From Methanothermobacter sp. CaT2 (GTDB lineage: Archaea > Methanobacteriota > Methanobacteria > Methanobacteriales > Methanothermobacteraceae), in NCBI RefSeq assembly GCF_000828575.1, contig NZ_AP011952.1:937501-1001500 (forward strand): 64,000 bases of DNA, written 5' to 3'. Below, piece after piece: positions 21,002 through 28,748 of the stretch; positions within the stretch are counted from its first letter, which is position 1, and each line of letters starts with the position of its first letter. Both the position numbers and the translations under genes were made by a program. The notes under the pieces were generated by a model. That model searched no databases, was not told the origin of the DNA, and saw only the letters and a list, made by a program, of their open reading frames with translations.

Positions 21002-22048
21002 CTAGAATGAGCTGTACCGGTAGGCTATGTTACAGGTGCCCTCCCTTGACACCATGCATGCCCCGATGGGACTGGTGGGGGTGCACTCATTCTTGAAGAG
21101 TTTGCACTCCTCTGGCCTTGCAACACCCCTCAATACAGCACCGCAGATGCATCCCGCCGGTGTATCAACCGTATCTTCAACCTCTATATCGAATTTCTCC
21201 CGAGCATTGAATTCAGAGAACTCATCCCTTATCTCATAGACTGATTCGGGTATGACCGGGAATCCCCTCCACTCCCTCTCGGTTACCTGGAAGACCTCAT
21301 CCATCACCTTCTGGGCCTTGAGGTTACCCTCGGGTTTCACGGCCCTCTTATACTCGTTCTCAACCTTTGCCTCCCCCCTATCGATCTGTCGGAGTATCAT
21401 GTAGACCGCCATGAGTATATCCAGGGGGTTGAAGCCCGCTATGACCTGGGGTATGTTGTAGTCCCTTGAGAAGGGCTCATAGGGTTTCATGCCGATTATG
21501 GTTGACACGTGACCTGGTTCTATTAGGGCGTTGAGGTTCACCTCACCTGACTCTATGAGAAACCTGAGGGCGGGTGGTATGAGCCTGTGGCATGAAAGAA
21601 CCGAGAAGTTCTCAGGTGGTCCTGAGAGTATCTCCGAGGCTGTTGTTGGCGCCGTGGTCTCAAATCCCGCTGCCATGAATACGACTTCCCGGTCAAGTTT
21701 CCTTGCTATCTCCACTGCGTTGCCCACACCGTAGACTATCCTGACATCCGCACCGTCCGCCCTGGCATCCGCGAGGGATCCCCTGGAGCCCGGTACCCGG
21801 AGCATGTCACCGAAGGTTGTTATGGTGACACCCTGCCTTGCAAGTTCAATGCACTCGTCTATTTCCCTTGCCGGGACACAGCAGACCGGACAGCCAGGAC
21901 CAGCGACCACCTCCACCTCCTCAGGAAGGAGGGACCTTACACCATGCTGCATTATTGTGTGCTCATGTGACCCGCATACATGCATTATCTTAACTGGACG
22001 TGATATCTCCTGTATCCTTGAAACCAGTTCCCTTGAAAGATTCTTCAT
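21002..22048 (-). CDS. hypD: Hydrogenase maturation protein HypD
   Basis: A 348-residue iron-sulfur protein that, with HypC and others, builds the Fe(CN)2CO centre of [NiFe] hydrogenases. C25 in MHVCGSHEH, the GPGCPVCCVP cysteines at 53, 56 and 57, the GFETTAPT loop and the C-terminal cluster ligands in CGAVLRG...CKLFKNEC...C are all intact. Hydrogenases are central in this hydrogenotroph. It is the first gene of the leftward cluster; other hyp genes are absent from the window. Confidence 0.96.
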   Translation of the reverse strand: MKNLSRELVSRIQEISRPVKIMHVCGSHEHTIMQHGVRSLLPEEVEVVAGPGCPVCCVPAREIDECIELARQGVTITTFGDMLRVPGSRGSLADARADGADVRIVYGVGNAVEIARKLDREVVFMAAGFETTAPTTASEILSGPPENFSVLSCHRLIPPALRFLIESGEVNLNALIEPGHVSTIIGMKPYEPFSRDYNIPQVIAGFNPLDILMAVYMILRQIDRGEAKVENEYKRAVKPEGNLKAQKVMDEVFQVTEREWRGFPVIPESVYEIRDEFSEFNAREKFDIEVEDTVDTPAGCICGAVLRGVARPEECKLFKNECTPTSPIGACMVSREGTCNIAYRYSSF

Positions 22049-22095
22049 AAGACCACCATTACACTTAAAGATCTATTTATCACGATCATATATAT

Positions 22096-23085
22096 ATGGA
22101 GGAGGCCAAAGGATTATGTTTTATGAGGGATAGAAGTTTAAACATGTCAGTTATCATCCTCCTCTTCCTCTTCACTGTCTCACTGATTGGCGTTATAAAG
22201 TCGGCCGACATATTCGTGGATCGGATCGTTGATATCGGTAGGGCACTGGGGATATCCCAGATAATACTGGGGGTGACAGTCGCCGCTGCAGGGACCTCCC
22301 TTCCCGAATTTGGATCGGCACTGATATCCGTCCTCACAGGAAACCCTGATCTTGGTGTGGGTGTTGTTATAGGATCAAATATATGGAACATAGCCGGCAT
22401 CATAGGCATATCAGCCATCCTTTCATGTGCGGTTACAACAAACCAGGATGAGATCCGGAGGGATGGTCTTTTCGGGCTTCTGAGCATACTCATCCTCACA
22501 TTCTTCATGCTCATGGGCCCGGTTGGACCCCTGACTGGTGTTGTGCTCCTTGCACTCTACGGTGTTTACCTCTGGGTCCTCATAAAAAAACAGAGGGGCT
22601 ACTATACTAGCCACCTCATGGATCATGGCGAGGTTGATGCTAAAACCATAATCTACGCCATCCTGGGATTCACTGGTCTTGTGGTGTTCTGCAGAATACT
22701 CGTATACAGTGCCGTTGGGATCGCCGAGATCCTGAATGTTCCTGAGATGATAATCGGTCTTTTTGCCCTCGCAATAGGCACAAGCCTCGCTGAACTGGTC
22801 GTTGCTGTTAACTCTGCAATGAAGCGTATGTGCAGCCTATCCCTTGGAACCGTCCTGGGGAGCAACATATTCAACATCCTGATAGGCATCGGGGTTCCAT
22901 CACTCTTTGTTAAGATCCCTGTTGAGCCCCTATCCCTCATTCTTGACGCTCCAGTGCTCATGGGGGTGACAGTGGCCGTCATGTACTTCATGTGGACTGA
23001 TATGGAGCTCAGGAGGGTTGAGGGAGTTGCACTTATAACAATTTACCTGGCATACGCTGTACTTAGAATAACACTTACACGGTAG
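22096..23085 (+). CDS. CaCA-family cation (Na+/Ca2+-type) exchanger
   Basis: A membrane protein of about 330 residues with ten or so hydrophobic segments in two halves. Each half carries an alpha-repeat: AAAGTSLPEFGSAL and ALAIGTSLAELVVAVN, each followed by GSNIWNIAGI or GSNIFNILIG. These repeats bind the cations in the family. The start is uncertain. TATATATA directly abuts the ATG at 22096, so ATG at 22123 or 22144 (MSVIILLFLF) may be the true start. The ion specificity cannot be read. Confidence 0.9.
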   Translation: MEEAKGLCFMRDRSLNMSVIILLFLFTVSLIGVIKSADIFVDRIVDIGRALGISQIILGVTVAAAGTSLPEFGSALISVLTGNPDLGVGVVIGSNIWNIAGIIGISAILSCAVTTNQDEIRRDGLFGLLSILILTFFMLMGPVGPLTGVVLLALYGVYLWVLIKKQRGYYTSHLMDHGEVDAKTIIYAILGFTGLVVFCRILVYSAVGIAEILNVPEMIIGLFALAIGTSLAELVVAVNSAMKRMCSLSLGTVLGSNIFNILIGIGVPSLFVKIPVEPLSLILDAPVLMGVTVAVMYFMWTDMELRRVEGVALITIYLAYAVLRITLTR

Positions 23086-23133
23086 GTTTAATGTGCTCTT
23101 TAAGATGCACTTAGAATAGCACTTACACAGTAG
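23061..23133 (+). repeat. Near-perfect 25-base direct repeat at the exchanger gene end
   Basis: The last 25 bases of the exchanger gene (23061-23085, including the stop) recur at 23109-23133 with two mismatches. The offset is 48 bases. The second copy is non-coding, consistent with a small tandem duplication of the gene's 3' tail. Confidence 0.75.
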
Positions 23134-23208
23134 ATGGACATCAGTTTACACTGAAAAAACTTAAAAACCGCTCAATATACCAAAATAAAAAAATGACGGG
23201 AAATTTTT

Positions 23209-26200
23209 TTATCTTCTCCTTGCTATGGCTGAACCTGCAGCTAGAAGCAGCAGGCCTGCCATGAGTGCAGCTACCGGAGCACCCGTTGGCTGCATCGGTA
23301 CCTTGCCAGGTGAAGGTCCTGGACCTGGTGTGGGTTCTGTGACCTCGATATCGACCTCTGTCGTGTTGTTGCCGCCTGATGAGCCTGAGCTCACCGTTGC
23401 CACGTTGATGAATGTGCCACGCCTTATCATCTGGACCACTATTTCAAGGACTGCGCTTGAACCTGATGGCAGGTCTCCTATCAGCCATACGCCGGTTACC
23501 GGATTGTATGATCCCACAGTGGCGCTGGATGATACGTACCTCATTGAATCTGGTAGCCTGTCAACCACTGTTGTGTTGAGTGCAGTATCAGGTCCATTGT
23601 TTGTCACCGTTACTGTGAATTTCACGTTCTGTCCGAGGCGTACAGCCCTCCTATCAGCCGTCTTGGTGATGGTGAGCTCTGCCCGTGGGTTGACTGTGAA
23701 AGTGGCGTTAGCATCCCTATCAGGGTTCGGATTGTACGTATCAGACGTGACATTGGCAATATTGGTCAAGGTAGTGTTACTCACAACAACCCTGGCAACA
23801 ATCTCCAGAGTCGCCACAGCATCCCTCACCAGTGAACCAACAAGCCACACACCAGTACGCGATTTCCGGACTTTTTTTAGGAAAATACAAGCTACCAGTG
23901 AACCAACAAGCCACACACCAGTACCCACATCATAGGTTCCCTGTGAAGCACTATGACTCACGTAGTCAAGACCAGCAGGTAACACGTCATTAACAACAAC
24001 ACCCACTGAATCATCAGGACCCATATTGGTAACTGAAACCACGAACCTCACAGTATCATTGAAGTCAACCACCGTCTCATTAACCACCTTATCTATCACA
24101 AGATAAGCAGCCGGTGGGATGGTCACTGTGACGTTTGCAGTGTTGTTTTCAGAGTATGGATCGAACTGATCCCCAACTGCCTGAACCCTGTTTATCAGTT
24201 CACCTGTGGTGTTCACAAGGACCGTGAAGTTGAGGGTTGCTGATGCACCGTTTGCAAGGTCTCCAACTATCCAGATGCATGCAAGGGGATAGCAGATACC
24301 CTGTGAAATTGCATGTGACTGGTGGACAAGGCCCTCTGGAAGCATTTCTGTTACCGTGACCCCTGTTGCATCGTCAGGTCCATTGTTCGTAACCGTCACA
24401 AAGAAGGTTATCTGCTCACCGAAGTTCGGTGTGCTGTTTGACACCGTCTTTGTGATTGATATATCTGATGATGGGTTCACGGTGAGTAGAGCAGTTGCAT
24501 TGTTGTTTGAGAGCAGAGGGTCGTACTCCTCGGCTGATGCATTCACGTAATTCGTGAATATACCTGCGGCATTTGCAATTACCTCAAGCACCAGGGTTGC
24601 TGATGTGCCATTTGCAAGGTCTCCAACAGTCCAGAGCCCGCCTGCGAAGGTTCCCTGTGAGGCGCTGTAACTGAGCAATCCGAGTCCTGGTGGTAGTATA
24701 TCCGTTACAGCGACACCTGTTGCATCGTTCGGTCCGTTGTTGGTGACAGTGACCGTGAAGTTTGTTATCTGTCCATTGTTGATTGGTGTCAGGAGGACCG
24801 TCTTCTGTACCGCGATATCAGCCACGGCCTCCGCATTTAATAGCCCAGCAGCATAGTTGTTGGTCAGGTCAGGGTCATACTCGGTGCTCGTGACTGAGAC
24901 CGTGTTTATCATTCCACCTGTGTCATTGACAAGCACGGTGATGTTCAGTGTCTCTGATGCACCGGGTGCCAGTGAATCAACAGTCCATACATTGAATTCC
25001 ACGAAGTAGATACCCGCGGATGCATCGTGGGACTGGTAGACGAGGCCTGATGGTATTGTATCAACGGTCCTCACAACCGTGGCAGTGTCCGGTCCAAGGT
25101 TCGTTACCGTTATGTAGAATACCACGGTGTCACCGAAGTCTGGTGCTGTGTTGCTGACGGTCTTCGTGATCTTAACATCCGCGCTTGGCCTCACATCGAC
25201 TGTAACCGCATCAACGTTGTCTCCGGGTAGTGGATCTGGAAGCTCTGATGATACGTTGACTATGTTTGTCTGGAAGCCTGCCTGGGTTGCCCTTACAAGT
25301 AGTGTGAGGGTTGCCTGGAACAGGGCCGGTAGTGAGCCAACCTCCCAGACGCCAGTTGTTGTGTTGAAGGATCCCTGTGTAACCGTGTATGATATGATTG
25401 AGAGTCCTGCAGGCAGGAGATCTGAGACCACGACATTTGATGGTGTGTCTGGACCCGCATTCCTCACGATCACCGTGAAGGTGGCGGTTTCCCCGTTATT
25501 TATAACAGGTCTGTCAACGGTCTTCTGGATGCTAAGGTCTGCTGATACTGCGTTAAGGGTTGATACCGCATCATTGTTGGTCCTGTCAGGGTCGCGCTCA
25601 TTACCGGTGACTGATACTGTGTTATTTGAATCACCTGTTGTGTTCACAAGGACTGTGAGGTTCATCAGGGCTGATGCCGCATAATTCAGTGCTCCGATGT
25701 ACCATACACCGGTTGTGGCATTGTAGGTTCCCTGTGTGACACTGTGACTGAGGTAGACAAGGCCCGGTGAGAGTATATCTGTGACGGTTACACCTGTGGC
25801 GTTGCTCGGTCCGAGGTTTGTGACAGCAACCGTGAAGGTCACAACGGATCCATAGTCTGGTCGCGGGTCGCTCACTTGTTTCACTATACGCAGGTCAGCC
25901 ACCGGGATTCCCACCACCTCGGCGGTGTCATTGTTGTTATCCGGGTTGGGATCAAAGTTTGGTGATGTGATATTTGCAAAGTTTGTCAGTGATCCAGTTG
26001 CGTTGACCCTGGCTATTATTGTGAGTGTTGCTATTTCAAGGTAGTTCAGTGCCCCCACATTCCATGTGCCCATGTAGTAGGAGCCCTTGGATGGTGTCGC
26101 ACTGATGAGTATCAGTCCAGCCGGCAGAACATCCTCCACCACAACTCCTGCTGCGTTATCAGGTCCCCTGTTGCTCACAGTGATTGTGTACTGGATATTT

Positions 26201-27699
26201 TCACCCACATAGGGTTCCGGATTGTTAACAGACTTGTCTATGGTGAGGTCTGATGCCTGTGGAGAATTCAGGGTTGCTGATGCGTAGTTGTTTGCCATAT
26301 CTGGGTCGAAGACGTCACCTGTTACGTTGGCGTTGTTGACAACTGGTCCTGTTGCTGTGACCGTGGCTGTGATGTTCAGTGTTACTGTCTCGAAGTATTC
26401 AAGGTTTCCTATTGTCCATATACCTGTGGTGCTGTTGTAGGTTCCCCTGGATGCACTTGCTGATACGAAGCTCAGCTGTGGTGGTAGAAGATCCGTTACA
26501 TAAACGCCGGTGGCATTGTTTGGGCCGTAGTTCACCACGGTGATTGTGAATCTGACCGTGTCACCGAGGTTGGGTGCTGTGTTGTTGACTGTTTTTGCAA
26601 TTGCAAGGTCGGCCCTCTCAAGTGCCCTGATGGTGATGTTCTCACCGAAGTCTGAGTTGTAGTGGTAGCTTGAACCGCTCCTGTCTGTTATGAGACCGAA
26701 GAGCCTGGTCACCCCTGCGCCGGTAACGTTGAACAGCCAGACAGATACAAAGTTTGTCTGACCCGGTGCGTCAAGGCGTACATTGTTGCTGGTGTTTGGT
26801 CCGTAGGTCACCGTTACGTTGATGGGCTGGATAATTGCCGGGTTGTAGTTGGTTAGTGGAAGGTTAACGATATCATATCCGGCTGATGCCGTTGTTGATA
26901 CGACTGTGACTGCAATCACGTCTCCAATGGCCGGTGCCGGGTTACTCACACTTATGGATACCACGTCATTACGGTTCTGTGAGACAAGTTTCTCAACATA
27001 GAGTGTTCCGTTTATGGTGTCAGCGGAACCCGTGTTCGTCCCGCCCACCGTCACCGTATAATTCCTGGACGTCAGGTAGGCAAGTGAATTCCTTGATACC
27101 TCCACAAGGTAGAAGACATCCACCGTTGCACCCGGTGCTATATCACCCAGGTACTTGCTGGCTGTTTCATTGGCCGCAAGGTAGACGTAGGGATTGGTTG
27201 AAGTGAATGTGAGGTTGGCTGTTACATTAGTTGCGGTGGTCAGGGCATCGTTCCTGACACGTATCTGGATGAGATACTGGTTGGGGCCGACATTCACATT
27301 ATTATGGTCAAGCCCTATGATGTCCCATGAACCCTTGGTCAAGTTCAGGGTTCCGAGCCTGAAATCGGCAGTGGCTCTTCCTGACTCATCAAGAGTCACC
27401 GTCTTTGAAGGTACCACATGCCCCGGTGCAAGAGCTGAGACAACAAATGTCCGGTCAGGTGACTGGAAACTCACAGAGTAACTTCCATCAGAACCCGTTA
27501 CCCCTGATGCTACAGTAGAGCCATCCATGGAGGCCACATTTATAAATGCGCCCTCAAATGGATCTGTACCGTTACACTGAGTAACAGTCCCTGTTATGAG
27601 TGCATTAGAATCAGTCTGATTATCAGAGTCTGCGGCACTTACGGTTCCCACTGCAAGAACCAGAAGAAGAAGCGAAAGTGCCAGTGTAAATCTCTTCAT
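23209..27699 (-). CDS. Giant DUF11-repeat surface (adhesin-like) protein
   Basis: A 1496-residue secreted protein. It has an N-terminal signal peptide (MKRFTLALSLLLLVLAVGTVSA), a carboxypeptidase-regulatory-like Ig domain (residues about 35-115), and then about nine DUF11 modules of 115-120 residues. Each module follows a pattern like TVTNNGPDDATGVTVTD, LPAGL, GVWxVGSL, and xTVLVNTTG. A C-terminal hydrophobic segment with RRR (APVAALMAGLLLLAAG) would anchor it to the membrane; many Asn-x-Thr/Ser sites suggest glycosylation. GGGGTG precedes ATG 27699. Module eight carries an odd 22-residue insertion (see 23828-23924). Cell adhesion or envelope role is by family. Confidence 0.9.
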   Translation of the reverse strand: MKRFTLALSLLLLVLAVGTVSAADSDNQTDSNALITGTVTQCNGTDPFEGAFINVASMDGSTVASGVTGSDGSYSVSFQSPDRTFVVSALAPGHVVPSKTVTLDESGRATADFRLGTLNLTKGSWDIIGLDHNNVNVGPNQYLIQIRVRNDALTTATNVTANLTFTSTNPYVYLAANETASKYLGDIAPGATVDVFYLVEVSRNSLAYLTSRNYTVTVGGTNTGSADTINGTLYVEKLVSQNRNDVVSISVSNPAPAIGDVIAVTVVSTTASAGYDIVNLPLTNYNPAIIQPINVTVTYGPNTSNNVRLDAPGQTNFVSVWLFNVTGAGVTRLFGLITDRSGSSYHYNSDFGENITIRALERADLAIAKTVNNTAPNLGDTVRFTITVVNYGPNNATGVYVTDLLPPQLSFVSASASRGTYNSTTGIWTIGNLEYFETVTLNITATVTATGPVVNNANVTGDVFDPDMANNYASATLNSPQASDLTIDKSVNNPEPYVGENIQYTITVSNRGPDNAAGVVVEDVLPAGLILISATPSKGSYYMGTWNVGALNYLEIATLTIIARVNATGSLTNFANITSPNFDPNPDNNNDTAEVVGIPVADLRIVKQVSDPRPDYGSVVTFTVAVTNLGPSNATGVTVTDILSPGLVYLSHSVTQGTYNATTGVWYIGALNYAASALMNLTVLVNTTGDSNNTVSVTGNERDPDRTNNDAVSTLNAVSADLSIQKTVDRPVINNGETATFTVIVRNAGPDTPSNVVVSDLLPAGLSIISYTVTQGSFNTTTGVWEVGSLPALFQATLTLLVRATQAGFQTNIVNVSSELPDPLPGDNVDAVTVDVRPSADVKITKTVSNTAPDFGDTVVFYITVTNLGPDTATVVRTVDTIPSGLVYQSHDASAGIYFVEFNVWTVDSLAPGASETLNITVLVNDTGGMINTVSVTSTEYDPDLTNNYAAGLLNAEAVADIAVQKTVLLTPINNGQITNFTVTVTNNGPNDATGVAVTDILPPGLGLLSYSASQGTFAGGLWTVGDLANGTSATLVLEVIANAAGIFTNYVNASAEEYDPLLSNNNATALLTVNPSSDISITKTVSNSTPNFGEQITFFVTVTNNGPDDATGVTVTEMLPEGLVHQSHAISQGICYPLACIWIVGDLANGASATLNFTVLVNTTGELINRVQAVGDQFDPYSENNTANVTVTIPPAAYLVIDKVVNETVVDFNDTVRFVVSVTNMGPDDSVGVVVNDVLPAGLDYVSHSASQGTYDVGTGVWLVGSLVACIFLKKVRKSRTGVWLVGSLVRDAVATLEIVARVVVSNTTLTNIANVTSDTYNPNPDRDANATFTVNPRAELTITKTADRRAVRLGQNVKFTVTVTNNGPDTALNTTVVDRLPDSMRYVSSSATVGSYNPVTGVWLIGDLPSGSSAVLEIVVQMIRRGTFINVATVSSGSSGGNNTTEVDIEVTEPTPGPGPSPGKVPMQPTGAPVAALMAGLLLLAAGSAIARRR
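23828..23924. repeat. 31-base direct repeat flanking a 35-base insert (spacer-integration-like)
   Basis: Two identical 31-base copies (23828-23858 and 23894-23924) flank an unrelated 35-base segment (23859-23893). Bases next to the copies differ, so the repeat is exactly 31. Together this adds 66 bases in frame and duplicates the peptide TGVWLVGSLV around ACIFLKKVRKSR. Other DUF11 modules have the phrase once. The 31/35/66 geometry equals the repeat/spacer/period of the array 5 kb away. Confidence 0.9.
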
Positions 27700-27750
27700 T
27701 TTTCACCCCCCTTTCAATTTTTTTACACGTTTATCTATTCTGTTCATGGA

Positions 27751-27762
27751 GATATTTATAAT
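27751..27762 (-). promoter_or_regulatory. TATA box for the surface-protein gene
   Basis: On the minus strand ATTATAAATATC lies about 55 bases before the ATG at 27699, placing the transcription start near 27728. The short leader holds the strong GGGGGGTG ribosome binding site. Confidence 0.55.
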
Positions 27763-27891
27763 CTTCTAATAATTCCCGGAAAGACAAAAAATTGAGGTAT
27801 AGGCAGTAAAAACCTGTCAGAATTGTATGATCTTGCAGATGACATATACATCAGATGGTCAATATATGGCCATATCGAATGGAATTTATAG

Positions 27892-28560
27892 ATGGCCATA
27901 CAATCAAACTGTATGAAGGCTGTGGTTTTCATTGGGAGGGGGCTCAGGGAATACATTGATATGTTCAACCTGGACCCCTTAGAACTCAAGGGGACGAGGA
28001 TCCTTGACTGTGCTGCTGGTGTGAGTTCATTCAGGAGCGAAATGCATGACCGGGGATTCAATGTAACTGCACTGGACCCCCTGTACAGGAGGACACCCGA
28101 TGAAATTAAAAAAATGGCATATGAAAGTTTCAGGAGATACACTACGAACCACAGAGACTTTTTAAGGGATTTAAAGGTGGATGGAAAACCTGTTGAAGAT
28201 TACAGGAGGATGGTACTCAGCAGGTTCCTGGATGACTATAAAAGGAACCCCTCATGGTACATAGCCGGCGAACTCCCGGATCTTCCCTTTGAAGATGGAG
28301 AATTTGACATGGTTGTATCTGCAAATTTCCTTTTCCTGTATGAGGACCTGCTGGACTACAGTTTCCATGCTGAATCTGTGAGGGAGATGCTCAGGATCGG
28401 GAAAGAGGTTAGAATATTTCCTGTGTACAATATACACAGAAGAAAACGTTCTGTACACCTCAAACCGTTGATGGATGAATTTAATGATTATGACATGAAG
28501 ATAAGGAAGGTTAAGTACCATGAGGAGACCGGCTGTAATGAAATGTTAATCATAAAATAA
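27892..28560 (+). CDS. Putative SAM-dependent methyltransferase (class I)
   Basis: A 222-residue protein with a Rossmann methyltransferase start: TRILDCAAGVSSFRSEMHDR matches motif I and VTALDPLY the acidic motif II. FEDGEFDMVVSANFLFLYED is the motif IV region, and REMLRIGKEVRIFPV the post-motif. No target can be named. A TATA-like CAATATATGG at 27858-27867 suggests a start near 27885, so ATG 27892 or 27913 (MKAVVFIG) may be read nearly leaderless. It lies next to the CRISPR trailer and its AT content is higher than that of the housekeeping genes. Confidence 0.75.
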   Translation: MAIQSNCMKAVVFIGRGLREYIDMFNLDPLELKGTRILDCAAGVSSFRSEMHDRGFNVTALDPLYRRTPDEIKKMAYESFRRYTTNHRDFLRDLKVDGKPVEDYRRMVLSRFLDDYKRNPSWYIAGELPDLPFEDGEFDMVVSANFLFLYEDLLDYSFHAESVREMLRIGKEVRIFPVYNIHRRKRSVHLKPLMDEFNDYDMKIRKVKYHEETGCNEMLIIK

Positions 28561-28682
28561 GATCGGGGTCAACCGGTTCTATTATTCGTTATAGCATTAA
28601 TATTACGAAGTATAATGTCGGGGCTTCCATATTATTAAGGTAAATAACATGACACAATCTTTCTTGTAACCTTTTTAAGTTG

Positions 28683-28712
28683 ATTCCAATACTAAATTTA
28701 GTCTATTAAAGC
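28683..28712 (-). repeat. Degenerate CRISPR repeat at the trailer end
   Basis: A 30-base relic that starts ATTCCAATACTA and ends TATTAAAGC, close to the array repeat at both ends but scrambled in the middle. It is followed by exactly 36 bases (28713-28748) and then the first array repeat, so it keeps array periodicity. Decayed repeats mark the leader-distal end, which places the leader at the right. Confidence 0.75.
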
Positions 28713-28748
28713 TGGTTATCAGTTGCAATCTATATAGTTCACGACTGA

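Noticed and set aside
23859-23893. The 35-base insert as a copy of a spacer now in the array
   Set aside because: Reading both strands against the 74 spacers I found no match, so it is not a transposed existing spacer; a separate acquisition remains possible.
23225-25684. Long plus-strand frames inside the surface-protein gene
   Set aside because: They are shadows of a repeat-rich gene on the other strand; the minus-strand protein has signal peptide, domains and anchor.
28561-28682. The gap left of the array as the CRISPR leader
   Set aside because: It borders the degenerate repeat and the repeat with a duplication, and the crRNA handle-like end is on the minus strand, so this is the trailer side.
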